Assembly (NCBI GenBank): GCA_964426875.1 | Contig: CAYRSB010000001.1 | Location: 62,001 to 126,000 of the forward strand | DNA length: 64,000 bases | Source of the DNA: Caldatribacterium sp964426875 | Lineage (GTDB): Bacteria > Atribacterota > Atribacteria > Atribacterales > Caldatribacteriaceae | Reading direction: 5' to 3' | Part shown: positions 1 to 9,253 of the stretch, in pieces | Layout of the letters: the number at the start of each line of letters is the position of its first letter | Numbering within the stretch: the stretch's first letter is position 1 | Position numbers and translations under genes: made by a program | The notes under the pieces: generated by a model | The model's input: the letters and a program-made list of their open reading frames with translations, nothing else | What the model was told of the DNA's origin: nothing | The model's database searches: none

Positions 1-836
1 TTTTCCGTTACCGTCCTTCTCTCTTTTTGGCCATGGGGAGCTATCTTTCTCTCCTTGGTGCTCTCTGGGCGAAAATTTTCCGTATCCCTATTTACCTCCA
101 CGAGCAAAATGTCTATCCTGGTCTTGCCAATCGTGTCATCACAAAGTGGGCGAAGAAGGTTTTCCTCTCCTTCGAGGAGACAAAGGAGTACCTTCCCCGC
201 TTTGATGGGGAAGTCGTAGTTACAGGTAATCCCCTTCGTGAGGAAACCATTGCCTGGAAGGGAAAAAGAGATGAAGCTTGTCGTATCTTGGGTCTTTACC
301 CTTCCTTGAAGACTATTCTCGTTATGGGGGGGAGTCGAGGGTCCTCGGCTGTGAACCGTGTCTTTTTGGAAGCACTTGAATACATGCCCCGAGAGGGATT
401 TCAGGTGATTCACATCACTGGAGAAGAGGATTTTACGCGAGTGGCGGAGGAGGCAAAAAGAAGGGATTTTCCATACCTTGTTTTTCCTTTCTTTGAATCT
501 ATGGGGTTGGTATATGCGGCAAGTAATGTGGCTTTATGCCGGGCAGGGGCAAACACCGTCGCTGAGCTCTATTTTTTTGGAATTCCTGGCATCCTTGTTC
601 CTTACAGCAAAGCTACGGAGAATCATCAGCTCTATAACGCCCGATGGTTGGAGAAAAAGCGATTGGCGGTCGTCGTCGAGGAAGGAGAACTGAGGGCACC
701 GTTTTTAGCGGAGAAGCTTCTCGAGCTTCTCCGTTTCGAAGGCCATCACAACACGGAAGAGGGAACTTTTCTCACTGGAGCAGCTTCATGTATTGCTCAG
801 GAGATCCTCAGGGAATGGGGGAGGAAGGAGCATTGA
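1..836 (+). CDS. murG: MurG, UDP-GlcNAc:lipid I transferase (5' end outside window)
   Basis: Transfers GlcNAc from UDP-GlcNAc to lipid I at the inner face of the membrane, giving lipid II for peptidoglycan synthesis. The reading frame is open to the left edge, so the N-terminal glycine-rich loop lies outside the window and 277 residues are visible. Family marks seen are the HEQN..PG segment, the GGSRGS nucleotide-sugar loop, the SNVALCRAGANTVAE region and the HQLYNA motif. It is followed by murC with a 22 bp overlap, as expected for the mur/fts cluster. The partial state is due to the window edge only. Confidence 0.96.
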   Translation, partial: FRYRPSLFLAMGSYLSLLGALWAKIFRIPIYLHEQNVYPGLANRVITKWAKKVFLSFEETKEYLPRFDGEVVVTGNPLREETIAWKGKRDEACRILGLYPSLKTILVMGGSRGSSAVNRVFLEALEYMPREGFQVIHITGEEDFTRVAEEAKRRDFPYLVFPFFESMGLVYAASNVALCRAGANTVAELYFFGIPGILVPYSKATENHQLYNARWLEKKRLAVVVEEGELRAPFLAEKLLELLRFEGHHNTEEGTFLTGAASCIAQEILREWGRKEH

Positions 837-2224
837 ACGGAGCCTCAAACGAGAGAACCTTACCCCGTCGGTTACACTTCATTGGTATCGGCGGAACAGG
901 CATGAGTGGTCTTGCCCTTTTGGCCCATGAGCGGGGGTATATTGTGAGTGGTTCGGATATCGTGGAAAATGAGGCTGTACGCCGTCTTCGTTGCAAGGGG
1001 ATAGAGGTCTTCATTGGACATCGTCCAGAACAGGTGGAAGGTAAAGAAGCAGTAATCGTCTCTTCAGCTATTCCTCCTTGCAACGAAGAGCTTTTGGCAG
1101 CTCGTCGCCTGGGGATTGAAGTGGTGCACCGGGGTGATGTTCTGGCCTTCCTCTTGAACCCCAAAAAGGGTGTCGCCATAGCGGGGACGCATGGTAAAAC
1201 CACGACGACCTCTATGATCTCTCTTCTTCTCGAGACTTCGGGATTTGACCCTACGGTGCTCATCGGAGGGGAACTTGAGGATATTGGAGGGAATGCCAAG
1301 GCGGGACAGGGAGAGTTTTTCGTCGCTGAAACCGATGAGAGTGACGGGTCGTTTTTGAAACTTCATCCCTTCTGTGCAGTGGTGACGAATATCGACGACG
1401 ATCATTTGGAATTCTATGGTGATATGGAAGCGGAAAAGGAAGCCTTTTTGAGATTTCTTAGCAATGTGAAGGATGGAGGCTTAAGAATTTTGTGTTTCGA
1501 TCATCCCAACGTTCGGGACATTCTTGGACGAGTTCCTCCTCCTTTTGTGACCTATGGAATGGTGGAAGACGCCGATTACCGGGGTCACATAGTGCAGAAG
1601 AGCAAAGAAGGGTCCCTTTTTGAGGTTTCTTTTCGAGGAGAAAAGATTGCTACCTTCTCTTTGCGTATTCCTGGAGATCACAACGTGAGTAATGCTTTGG
1701 CTTGCGTGGCTTTGGGAATGGAGTTTGGAATTCCTCTTGCGTATATCACTGAGGCATTGTGCGTCTTCCGGGGGGCTAAGAGAAGGTTTGAGCATGTGGG
1801 AAAAGTTCACGGGACCATCGTCGTCGATGACTATGCGCACCACCCTACAGAGATGCGAGTGGTTTTCGAGACGGCCCGCAGTTATGTTTCAGGAAGGGTT
1901 ATTGTCGTCTTTCAGCCCCACCGCTATACCCGCACTCGAAGACTCTATCGGGAGATGGCCTACGCTCTGTGCCTTACAGACTATGTGGTCCTTCTTCCCA
2001 TCTACTCGGCGGGAGAGAGGGAAGTTCCTGAGGTTTCCTCGGAGCTCATCCATAGGGAACTCCTAACGCGAGGCTTTGACCGGGTAGCTTTGGTGAACTC
2101 TTTTGAAGAAGCTGCCGAGCGCTGTCTTTTTGTAGTTCGTCCTGGAGATCTTCTCATCACCATGGGTGCAGGGGATGTATGGAAGGTTGGAGCGATGCTT
2201 GTCGAGAAAAACAAAGGAATGTAG
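815..2224 (+). CDS. murC: MurC, UDP-N-acetylmuramate--L-alanine ligase
   Basis: Cytoplasmic ATP-dependent ligase adding L-Ala to UDP-MurNAc. The 469-residue product has the N-terminal GIGGTGMSG dinucleotide-like loop near residue 24, the Mur ligase P-loop GTHGKTTT near 124 and the DDYAHHPTE motif near 338. The frame is open further upstream inside murG, but ATG 815 is chosen because the protein then begins about 20 residues before GIGG, as in the family, and an AGGAG lies 11 nt upstream. It overlaps murG by 22 bp and murB by 46 bp, so translation is probably coupled. Confidence 0.96.
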   Translation: MGEEGALNGASNERTLPRRLHFIGIGGTGMSGLALLAHERGYIVSGSDIVENEAVRRLRCKGIEVFIGHRPEQVEGKEAVIVSSAIPPCNEELLAARRLGIEVVHRGDVLAFLLNPKKGVAIAGTHGKTTTTSMISLLLETSGFDPTVLIGGELEDIGGNAKAGQGEFFVAETDESDGSFLKLHPFCAVVTNIDDDHLEFYGDMEAEKEAFLRFLSNVKDGGLRILCFDHPNVRDILGRVPPPFVTYGMVEDADYRGHIVQKSKEGSLFEVSFRGEKIATFSLRIPGDHNVSNALACVALGMEFGIPLAYITEALCVFRGAKRRFEHVGKVHGTIVVDDYAHHPTEMRVVFETARSYVSGRVIVVFQPHRYTRTRRLYREMAYALCLTDYVVLLPIYSAGEREVPEVSSELIHRELLTRGFDRVALVNSFEEAAERCLFVVRPGDLLITMGAGDVWKVGAMLVEKNKGM

Positions 2225-3114
2225 AGAAACTTTTGCGTTTATGTTCGGGAATCCGATGGTTTAGAGACCCCGACATGAGAGCCCTAACCACTTGGAGGAT
2301 AGGGGGTAGGGCTTTAGCTCTCTTTGATGTAGCGAATGAGGAGGAATTGACTACTGTCCTTTCCCTTTGCAGGGAATTCGAGATTCCTTGGCGCATTTTA
2401 GGAAGAGGGTCGAATATTTTGGTGGGTGATCAGGGATTCCCGGGGGTAGTGGTACGCCTTGTGGGACAGCTGGCCGAATGCCGTCTTCTTGAGGGCAACA
2501 GGGTAGAAGTTGGAGGAGGAGCGACCCTTGGTCGATTCATTTGTTTTGCGGTAGAACAGGGCCTTGGAGGGTGTGAGTTTCTCGTGGGAGTCCCTGGAAC
2601 TGTTGGAGGTGCCGTGGTCCTCAACGCGGGATGTTTTGGAGGAGAAGTAGGAGAGTTTGTCGAACGGGTACTCGTGTGGGAGAGGGGAAATTGTTCAGCA
2701 TGGAAAGGAAGAGAAGAACTCTCTTTTTCCTATCGGTCGTCTAACCTTAGAGGAAGTAACGCAGTGGTTCTCAAGGTCGTTTTTCGGCTTTCTCCTGAGT
2801 CAAGGGAATCCGCCGAGGAAAAAATCCAATATTTTTCCTTTTTGAGGAGGCATTCTCAACCCCTTGATTTTCCTTCGGCAGGAAGCGTTTTCCGTAATCC
2901 TCCAGGGGAGTACGCTGCCCGTCTCATAGAAATGCTTGGTCTTAAGGGTCTTCGTCTTGGACAGGCACAGATTTCTCCAAAGCATTCAAACTTCATCGTT
3001 AACTTGGGGGGAGCAAAGGCCTGGCAGGTAGAATATCTTATGGAGTGGGTTCGAAAGGAGGTCTTTCGCCAGACGGGAATATGGCTTGAGAACGAGGTGG
3101 AATTGTGGAAATGA
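2179..3114 (+). CDS. murB: MurB, UDP-N-acetylenolpyruvoylglucosamine reductase
   Basis: FAD- and NADPH-dependent reductase making UDP-MurNAc. Seen: GRGSNILV (about residue 75) and GVPGTVGG (about 137) of the FAD domain, a YRSS segment, and AGSVFRNP (about 234), whose serine is the catalytic proton donor in the family. The glutamate near the C-terminus (ENEVELW) fits the last active-site residue. The start is uncertain: ATG 2179 overlaps murC by 46 bp with only a poor ribosome site, while TTG 2233 would give a slightly shorter N-terminus. Its last codon overlaps the start of ftsQ. Confidence 0.95.
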   Translation: MEGWSDACREKQRNVEKLLRLCSGIRWFRDPDMRALTTWRIGGRALALFDVANEEELTTVLSLCREFEIPWRILGRGSNILVGDQGFPGVVVRLVGQLAECRLLEGNRVEVGGGATLGRFICFAVEQGLGGCEFLVGVPGTVGGAVVLNAGCFGGEVGEFVERVLVWERGNCSAWKGREELSFSYRSSNLRGSNAVVLKVVFRLSPESRESAEEKIQYFSFLRRHSQPLDFPSAGSVFRNPPGEYAARLIEMLGLKGLRLGQAQISPKHSNFIVNLGGAKAWQVEYLMEWVRKEVFRQTGIWLENEVELWK

Positions 3115-3829
3115 TGCAAAGAAGAACCTTGACCTTTCTTGAAATCTTTTTTTTTACCTCATTGTAGGCTTCTGTTCTTTCGGATTTTTTGCCGTTCTCT
3201 TTCGTAGCCCTCTTTTTCAGATTCGCACCATTGAGATTTTAGGGAGTCAGCTTGTTTCTGAGGAGACCATCCGGAAGGCAGTAGGTGTTGAGGAAGGGAA
3301 AGCAAACATGTTTGCCGTAAGGGGTTGGGAAATTGAAAGGCGTATCGAAAGAATCCCTCAGATCAGGAGGGTGCGGGTGGAAAAGGTTTTTCCTCATGCT
3401 CTTCGAATCATTGTGGAGGAGAGAAAACCGGAAGTTTTGGTGGAAGGAAAAGATACACCTTTCTGCGTGGATAGGGAGGGGGTTAAGGTTCCCTGTTCTT
3501 TGGTACCTAAGGAGGGCCTTGTGCGTGTTATCCTTCGCATTCCTGAGGGTGGGTTACTCTCTGAGACTTTAGACATTATTGAGACTTGGCAGAAGAGTTT
3601 CGATACGCCCCTCAGGGAGATTGAAGCGGTAAATGAGAGATTGTTTATTTTGCGTCTTCGAAATGGTATAGTTGTTAAATGCGAAGGGGTTATAAACTTG
3701 CAGAAAAAGTCTACGCTCCTCCGACCTTATCTGAGAGATGTACGGATCAAATCCCTCAAAGTAGGGGGATTTGATCTTCGCCCAGGGGAAGACATGGTTA
3801 TTGCACCGGGTGAGGGTGAGGGATTTTGA
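3111..3829 (+). CDS. ftsQ: FtsQ/DivIB cell-division protein, frame interrupted at a 9-T run
   Basis: Bitopic division protein with one membrane segment and an extracytoplasmic POTRA domain. ATG 3111 overlaps the murB stop (ATGA) and opens a frame that ends after 18 codons at 3165. The rest of FtsQ, from the second half of the membrane helix through the POTRA strand (QIRTIEILGSQLVSEE) to the end, lies in the -1 frame. The two parts join exactly at nine Ts (3147-3155). One extra T, or a -1 slip there, gives a normal 239-residue protein. In the downstream frame no ATG, GTG or TTG occurs before 3308, which would remove the membrane helix and half of POTRA. Slippage, a real mutation and a base-calling error are all possible. 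Confidence 0.85.
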
Positions 3830-5088
3830 GAGCATGGCGCAGAGCACCAAGGAGCTCTCCCCTTGTGGGAGCAGTAGATGTTGGGACGAGTAAGGTTTGC
3901 ACGCTTATCGGCAAGAAGAGAGGATCGTCCTTGGAAATTTTGGGGGTGGGTCTTTGCAGTTCTCAAGGCATCAGAAAGGGTCGTATTGTGGACATTGGCA
4001 AAGTGGCAAAGGCTCTCCGGGATTCCTTTTTTGCTGCCTTGGAAGTGGCCAAGATCCCTCCGGATATTGTGTATGCTGGCATGGCAGGAGATTGCGTGAC
4101 CTCCTTTAACCTGGAAGGAGAGATCTTTTTGGGTAAAGGAGGGCGGGAGGTTACCGAGAGAGACGCCGAAAAGGTGGTAGAGAGTACAAAATCCAAGGTA
4201 AGCCTTGAAGCACAGAAAATCCTTCACCTTTTGCCTCAGGAGTTCATTGTGGATGATCAAAGGGATGTGGCGGATCCTGTGGGCATGGTGGCAACACAAC
4301 TTAAAGTACGGACTCACCTTGTACTTGCCCAAGAGAACCACTTCCACAACTTCATGAAGAGTTTCCAGCAGGCAGGGATAGAAGTTATGCGAATTGCTTT
4401 TCAGCCCTTTGCTTCGTCTCTGGCAGTTCTTTCCCCTACGGAAAAGGAGATCGGCGTAGCCTTGGTTGACATAGGTGGGGGTACGACAGATATCACGATA
4501 TTCTATGGGGGAAGCCTTCGGTACTCCAAAGTTTTGCCCGTTGGGGGAGAACATATCACTCAAGATCTTGCCATTGGTCTGCGAACTTCCCGGGATGAGG
4601 CTGAGCGAATCAAGGTACATTATGGGAGTGCTTTCAGCCGACACATTCCTGGGGATGAAACCGTGGAAGTACGGGACCTCGGGGGAGCATCGCTTCAAGC
4701 GGCGCGACGAAAGTATGTCTGTGAGATTATTGAAGCAAGGGTGAGGGAAATTTTCACCCTTCTTGTGCAGGAACTCAGAGCCTCGGGGTGGGGGAAGTTT
4801 TTGCGAGGAGGGATGGTTTTGACCGGGGGAACGGCGTTGCTTGATGGAATTGCCGAATTTGCCTCATCCTTTCTTAAAGTTCCTGTGCGAGTGGGGTATC
4901 CCGAGAGCACAAATTACGTTGGTATGGTGCAGACTGTTTCTAATCCTATTTTTTCCACTGTCTGTGGTCTTTTGCAGCTGGCGATTTTTGAAATCTCGCA
5001 AAAGAGGCAACCAAATCTTTTCGATGGCTTGAATCGGACGGGTTTGTGGATTGTGGAGCGTCTTAAGGATTACTTTATGATGGAATGA
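3826..5088 (+). CDS. ftsA: FtsA, actin-like division protein
   Basis: Membrane-tethering, actin-fold ATPase that anchors FtsZ and recruits the divisome. Seen: phosphate-1 loop VDVGTSK near residue 17, phosphate-2 loop VDIGGGTTD near 214, the adenosine-motif segment GMVLTGGTALL, and a C-terminal amphipathic segment (LWIVERLKDYF) fitting the membrane-targeting helix. Starts at TTG 3826, overlapping the ftsQ stop, with GAGGG a few bases upstream. The 420-residue length is normal. The position between ftsQ and ftsZ is classical. Confidence 0.96.
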   Translation: MRAWRRAPRSSPLVGAVDVGTSKVCTLIGKKRGSSLEILGVGLCSSQGIRKGRIVDIGKVAKALRDSFFAALEVAKIPPDIVYAGMAGDCVTSFNLEGEIFLGKGGREVTERDAEKVVESTKSKVSLEAQKILHLLPQEFIVDDQRDVADPVGMVATQLKVRTHLVLAQENHFHNFMKSFQQAGIEVMRIAFQPFASSLAVLSPTEKEIGVALVDIGGGTTDITIFYGGSLRYSKVLPVGGEHITQDLAIGLRTSRDEAERIKVHYGSAFSRHIPGDETVEVRDLGGASLQAARRKYVCEIIEARVREIFTLLVQELRASGWGKFLRGGMVLTGGTALLDGIAEFASSFLKVPVRVGYPESTNYVGMVQTVSNPIFSTVCGLLQLAIFEISQKRQPNLFDGLNRTGLWIVERLKDYFMME

Positions 5089-5109
5089 GGAGGACGGAGG
5101 TTGGGGGAG

Positions 5110-6174
5110 ATGACATCAAAGAGGAGTCATTCTACGGATGGTGAAGTGAAGATAGAGGTTATCGGCATAGGTGGGGGAGGAGGCAACGCCGTTAATCGAA
5201 TGATTGAGGCAGGTCTTCAGGGGGTTACTTTTATAGCCATCAATACTGATCTTCAGGTTTTGCGCCGCTCCTGGGCGGATATAAAACTCCAGATAGGGGC
5301 GAGGCTCACCCGAGGGTTAGGAGCGGGGGCAAATCCTGAAATCGGGAGAAAGGCCGCTGAGGAGGACCAAGAAAAGATTTTCGAGGTTCTTGAAGGAGCG
5401 GACATGGTTTTTATCGCTGCCGGAATGGGTGGAGGTACCGGGACGGGAGGAGCCCCGGTGGTGGCACGCATTGCTAAGGAGCTTGGTATCCTGACCGTGG
5501 CGGTGGTAACCAAGCCCTTTTCTTTTGAGGGTCCCAAAAGGATGCGACAAGCCGAAGAGGGTATCGCCCTTTTGCGTCAGAATGTTGATGCTCTCATCAT
5601 TGTCCCGAATGACCGATTGCTGAAAGTGGCCACGGGCTCAACTTCTCTTCAAGAAGCCTTTCGCATTGTGGACAACGTTCTTCTTCAAGGAGTTAAGGGT
5701 ATAGCCGATCTCATAACGATTCCGGGTATTGTGAATCTTGATTTTGCTGATGTGCGGGCGGTTCTTGAAAATGCCGGTATGTCTCTCATGGGTGTCGGAA
5801 AGGCAACCGGTGAACGCAAAGCCGAAGAGGCAGCCCGCATGGCGGTAGAGAGTCCTCTTCTCGAGACTCCTTTTCAAGGAGCAAAGGGTATCCTCTTCAA
5901 CGTGACGGGGGGACCGAGCCTCACCCTTTGGGAAGTCAGTCGGGTGGCAGAAGTCATTGGGAGTGCTGCATCGGAGGGTACGAATATCATCTTTGGAGCA
6001 GTGATCGACGAACGTTTAAAAGACGAGGTGGAGATAACAGTCATTGCCACAGGCTTTGGTGATGCTGCTGGAGAAGGGAAGAGCGAGACCCTCGAGATGT
6101 CTGATGCCTTTTCCTTAGGAGACCTTGATGTACCGACTTTCCTGCGCCAGACAGACCGAAAAAAGGGGAAGTGA
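5110..6174 (+). CDS. ftsZ: FtsZ, tubulin-like division GTPase
   Basis: Forms the cytokinetic Z-ring. Seen: GIGGGGGNAV nucleotide loop near residue 19, tubulin signature GGGTGTGG near 107, the NVDALIIVPNDRL segment, and the conserved C-terminal peptide DVPTFLRQ near 340 that binds FtsA. The linker between the GTPase body and this peptide is short (about 25 residues). ATG 5110 is preferred over TTG 5101 because GGAGG at 5096-5100 touches the TTG but lies 9 nt before the ATG. Length 354 residues. Confidence 0.97.
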   Translation: MTSKRSHSTDGEVKIEVIGIGGGGGNAVNRMIEAGLQGVTFIAINTDLQVLRRSWADIKLQIGARLTRGLGAGANPEIGRKAAEEDQEKIFEVLEGADMVFIAAGMGGGTGTGGAPVVARIAKELGILTVAVVTKPFSFEGPKRMRQAEEGIALLRQNVDALIIVPNDRLLKVATGSTSLQEAFRIVDNVLLQGVKGIADLITIPGIVNLDFADVRAVLENAGMSLMGVGKATGERKAEEAARMAVESPLLETPFQGAKGILFNVTGGPSLTLWEVSRVAEVIGSAASEGTNIIFGAVIDERLKDEVEITVIATGFGDAAGEGKSETLEMSDAFSLGDLDVPTFLRQTDRKKGK

Positions 6175-6181
6175 TGGATTC

Positions 6182-7813
6182 TTGGTGAAGGAGAGGGGTC
6201 TTTGCCTTGCCAGGAGGGGACAGCATTCGATAGCTTTATGTTTTCCCGGGCCGTATGCTCTGGGAATGGCTCACCTTGGTTTTCAATCCCTGGTGCGCAT
6301 TGTGTGGGAAATTCCTAACTTCTGGGGTGATCGATTTTTTGCTGATACCGGTCCTTCTTCTTTGGCCTTTTCCCTCTCCCTTTCTACCTTTCATGTAGTA
6401 GCCTTTTCTCTGTCTTTCGAGCTCGATATCTTTTCCTTTCTCTTCATGCTCAAAGAAGGTGGTGTACCTCTTCTTGCCAGTGAGAGAACTGAAGAGGATC
6501 CTTTTGTGCTTGTTGGAGGACCAGTGGTTACGTTGAATCCAGAAGTGGTAGCACCTTTTGTGGATTGTGCGGTTATCGGGGAAGGAGAAGTGGTTCTCCC
6601 TGCTTTTTTCCTCCTCTGGAGTTGCCTAAGGGGGAGAGGGGCTTCAAAGCAGGAGATCAAAGAGGCTTTGTTGTCTCTTCCCGGGGTATATGTTCCTGAG
6701 TACTGTACCCCTCAGTATCGAGGGAATGTTATAAAAGGTTGGGAGATAGGGCGGAGGGTAACTCTTCCTGTAAAACGTCAGTGGGGAGACCTTGAAAATT
6801 TTGAAACTCGTACCTTCATTTATACTCCTTCCTCTCACTTTAAGGATACGACTCTTGTGGAGCTCAATAGAGGCTGCCGGTATCGCTGTCGCTTTTGTGC
6901 TGGAAGCTGCATATATTCTCCCCTCCGACAGAGATCTTTCCCCCTTGTCCTTCGCATGCTTGGCGCGGTGTGTGAGTGGTCAGGTAAGGTTGGTCTTGTG
7001 GGTTCTGATGTTTTGAGTTATCCCGCCTTAGAGGAAGTGATCGGATTTTTGAGACGACGGGGGAGGAAGTTGACAATTTCCTCGCTTTCCGGCAGGGATC
7101 TCTTTGAGCGAGAGTATCTTTTACGCCTTCTCCGGGAGGGAGGGTTAGAGACCGTCACCCTGGCTCCGGAGAGTGGTGACCCTTCGGTTCGCCTCTTTTT
7201 GGGTAAGGGCCTCGCAAATGATGACTGGATCGAGCTTGTCCTTGAGTGCCTCCGAAGGAATTTCCGTCGAGTCAAACTCTATTTTATGTTGGGGAAACCC
7301 CGGGTTGGAGTGGAGGAAGACCTTAATTTTCTCTGTCGTCTTGTGAAGAAGGTTCAAAATCCCTCTCGCCTTTTCGTTTCTTACAGCTTTCTTGTACCGA
7401 AGCCGCACACATTTCTTGAGGATTTAGAGACAGCTTCCTTGGATACTTGGAAAAAGGAGAAGGAGGTTTTTGAGCGGGGACTTCGGAAGATGAAAATTCC
7501 CTTCTCCGGCGAAAGCCCTCGTCTGTCATGGATAGAACTTGTGCTGGCCCGGGGGGATAGAAAAGTAGGCCTTTGTCTTTTGGAACTTTTGGAGAGTCGA
7601 GGGTTCACCGCTTTACCTTCTTGGCGGAAGGTCCTTGCCCAATTGGGAAGGGATATAGAGGATTGGCCCAGAATGCCCTGGAAGGAAGGGTTGAAGCCCT
7701 GGAGTGTGGTAAATGTTGGTGTTTGGGATGGTGGGAGGTCTTTGGGGTCGGATGAATGGTGGCCTGCGGGAGAGACTCAAGAGAGTGCGAGAAGTCATTG
7801 CCTTAGCCTGTGA
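6182..7813 (+). CDS. Radical SAM protein, TIGR03960-like (B12-binding type)
   Basis: Radical SAM enzyme with an N-terminal cobalamin-binding-like region (PGPYALGMAHLG..., FVLVGGPVVTLNPEVVAPF, IGEGE) followed by a radical SAM core. The cluster motif C-x3-C-x2-C is seen in RGCRYRCRFCAG near residue 232. This layout matches the family often paired with DUF2344 proteins in anaerobes; that partner is not adjacent. Substrate unknown. The start is uncertain: TTG 6182 with AAGGGGA 12 nt upstream, GTG 6185, or an earlier codon inside ftsZ (6125/6128) are all possible. Its 3' end overlaps yggS by 62 bp. Confidence 0.8.
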   Translation: MVKERGLCLARRGQHSIALCFPGPYALGMAHLGFQSLVRIVWEIPNFWGDRFFADTGPSSLAFSLSLSTFHVVAFSLSFELDIFSFLFMLKEGGVPLLASERTEEDPFVLVGGPVVTLNPEVVAPFVDCAVIGEGEVVLPAFFLLWSCLRGRGASKQEIKEALLSLPGVYVPEYCTPQYRGNVIKGWEIGRRVTLPVKRQWGDLENFETRTFIYTPSSHFKDTTLVELNRGCRYRCRFCAGSCIYSPLRQRSFPLVLRMLGAVCEWSGKVGLVGSDVLSYPALEEVIGFLRRRGRKLTISSLSGRDLFEREYLLRLLREGGLETVTLAPESGDPSVRLFLGKGLANDDWIELVLECLRRNFRRVKLYFMLGKPRVGVEEDLNFLCRLVKKVQNPSRLFVSYSFLVPKPHTFLEDLETASLDTWKKEKEVFERGLRKMKIPFSGESPRLSWIELVLARGDRKVGLCLLELLESRGFTALPSWRKVLAQLGRDIEDWPRMPWKEGLKPWSVVNVGVWDGGRSLGSDEWWPAGETQESARSHCLSL

Positions 7814-8456
7814 GAAGGCTCGAAGGGATCCTCGTGAAGTCACGGTTGTAGCGGTGACGAAGGGTGTGGGAGTAGACTTAATGCGAGAAGCCTTGGAATG
7901 CGGTATCCGCATTTTCGGTGAGAACCGGCTTCAAGAGGCTTTGTCCAAAATACCCTTTTTTGGAAAAGAAGAAGTAGAGTGGCACTTCGTAGGCCGTATT
8001 CAGAGTAACAAGATCAAAAGAATCGTGGAGAATTTTCACTGTGTCCATTCCCTTGATCGGGTCGACCATGGAAGGGAAATGGAAAAGAGACTCAAAGAAA
8101 GAGGTATGGTAGGATATCCCGTTTTTGTGGAGGTGAATTTAACCGAGAAAGAAACCCAGGGAGGAGTGAGGGAGGAAAAACTTCTCGATCTTGTAGAGGA
8201 GCTTGGGGAGATGCAATCCCTTCGAGTTGTGGGGCTTATGACCATTGCTCCCTTGGGAGGCAAGGAGGAAGAGATTCGCAGGGTTTTTCATCGTCTCCGA
8301 GAGCTTAAAGAGAAGATAAACGCAAAGAACATCCCTGGAATCCGTATCACTGAACTCTCCATGGGGATGAGCGATGATTATCCTCTGGCCGTTCTTGAAG
8401 GAGCTACCATAGTACGCCTCGGGCGAGCGATCTTTGGTGAAAGGGGAGGAATATGA
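7752..8456 (+). CDS. yggS: YggS/YlmE-family PLP homeostasis protein
   Basis: Fold-type III PLP-binding protein without known catalysis; homologues keep vitamin B6 and amino-acid pools balanced. Seen: VAVTKG with the PLP lysine near residue 35, FGENRLQEA, HFVGRIQSNK, and the C-terminal LSMGMSDDY segment. ATG 7752 gives the usual length (234 residues); the frame extends 13 codons further upstream inside the radical SAM gene. Firmicutes place the homologue ylmE in the same division-linked block before divIVA. Overlaps proC by 4 bp (ATGA). Confidence 0.92.
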   Translation: MNGGLRERLKRVREVIALACEKARRDPREVTVVAVTKGVGVDLMREALECGIRIFGENRLQEALSKIPFFGKEEVEWHFVGRIQSNKIKRIVENFHCVHSLDRVDHGREMEKRLKERGMVGYPVFVEVNLTEKETQGGVREEKLLDLVEELGEMQSLRVVGLMTIAPLGGKEEEIRRVFHRLRELKEKINAKNIPGIRITELSMGMSDDYPLAVLEGATIVRLGRAIFGERGGI

Positions 8457-9253
8457 AGGACGATATCCTTTTTGTGGGATGCGGTAACATGGGCAGTGCA
8501 ATGGTTCGGGGACTTGTGCGAGATGGGTGGCACAAAAAATACTGTTTCTATCTTTTTGACCGGATAGAGGAGAAGGCACAAAATCTTTCTGATTCCTTAG
8601 GTCTTTGCTGGATTCAAGACCCTCTTCTGTGTTCCCCGAAATTCATTTTCTTTGCGGTGAAGCTAAAGGACGTGCCAGAGGCAGCGAAATCACTTTCCAG
8701 CCTTAAGGAGGGGGTACTTGTTTCGGTTGTGGCTGGGGTGAAAACAGAGGAGCTTCAGAAATATTTCCCTCTCCATAAGATCGTGCGTATTATGCCCAAT
8801 CTCTGTGTAGAGGTGGGGGAAGGCGTTATTCCAGTGCATTTTGGAAGAGATATGGAAGAAAGCCATCGTGAGGATTTGCTCTTTCTCTTAGCTTCCTTAG
8901 GATGGGTTTTTGAGGCAAGCGAAGAGGAAATGGAGGTTTTGACAGCCCTGAGTGGGAGTGGTCCTGGTCTCATAGCCCTATTTATTGAGGGAATGATGGA
9001 CGGTGGGGTGAAAATTGGTCTGCCTTGGGAGAAAAGCCTACGTGTTGTGGTGCAGACGGTTTTGGGAACGGCGTTGCTCCTTAAGGAGAGAGGGATGCAT
9101 CCAGGGATGTTCAAGAATCTTGTTGCCTCTCCGGCGGGTACAACGATTGCAGGAATAAAGGTACTCGAGAGGTCCGGTTTTCGAGGTATCCTTATGGAAA
9201 GTGTTGAAGCTACCTATGAGAGGGTTCAGGAGCTTACAAAGAGAGGAAGGTGA
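8453..9253 (+). CDS. proC: ProC, pyrroline-5-carboxylate reductase
   Basis: NAD(P)H-dependent last step of proline synthesis. Seen: Rossmann loop FVGCGNMGSAM at the N-terminus, the LSGSGPG segment, and the C-terminal family signature around VASPAGTTIAGIKVLE. Length 266 residues is normal. Start and stop overlap both neighbours by 4 bp, so it is translated as part of the yggS-proC-divIVA unit, an arrangement also found in Firmicutes and Thermotogota relatives. Confidence 0.95.
   Translation: MKDDILFVGCGNMGSAMVRGLVRDGWHKKYCFYLFDRIEEKAQNLSDSLGLCWIQDPLLCSPKFIFFAVKLKDVPEAAKSLSSLKEGVLVSVVAGVKTEELQKYFPLHKIVRIMPNLCVEVGEGVIPVHFGRDMEESHREDLLFLLASLGWVFEASEEEMEVLTALSGSGPGLIALFIEGMMDGGVKIGLPWEKSLRVVVQTVLGTALLLKERGMHPGMFKNLVASPAGTTIAGIKVLERSGFRGILMESVEATYERVQELTKRGR

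Noticed and set aside
644..814. N-terminal extension of murC inside murG
   Set aside because: Out-of-frame murG sequence without Mur ligase similarity; ATG 815 fits family and ribosome site.
3727..4698. Long minus-strand frame (323 codons) opposite ftsA
   Set aside because: Shadow of ftsA; low-complexity, no domain, no ribosome site.
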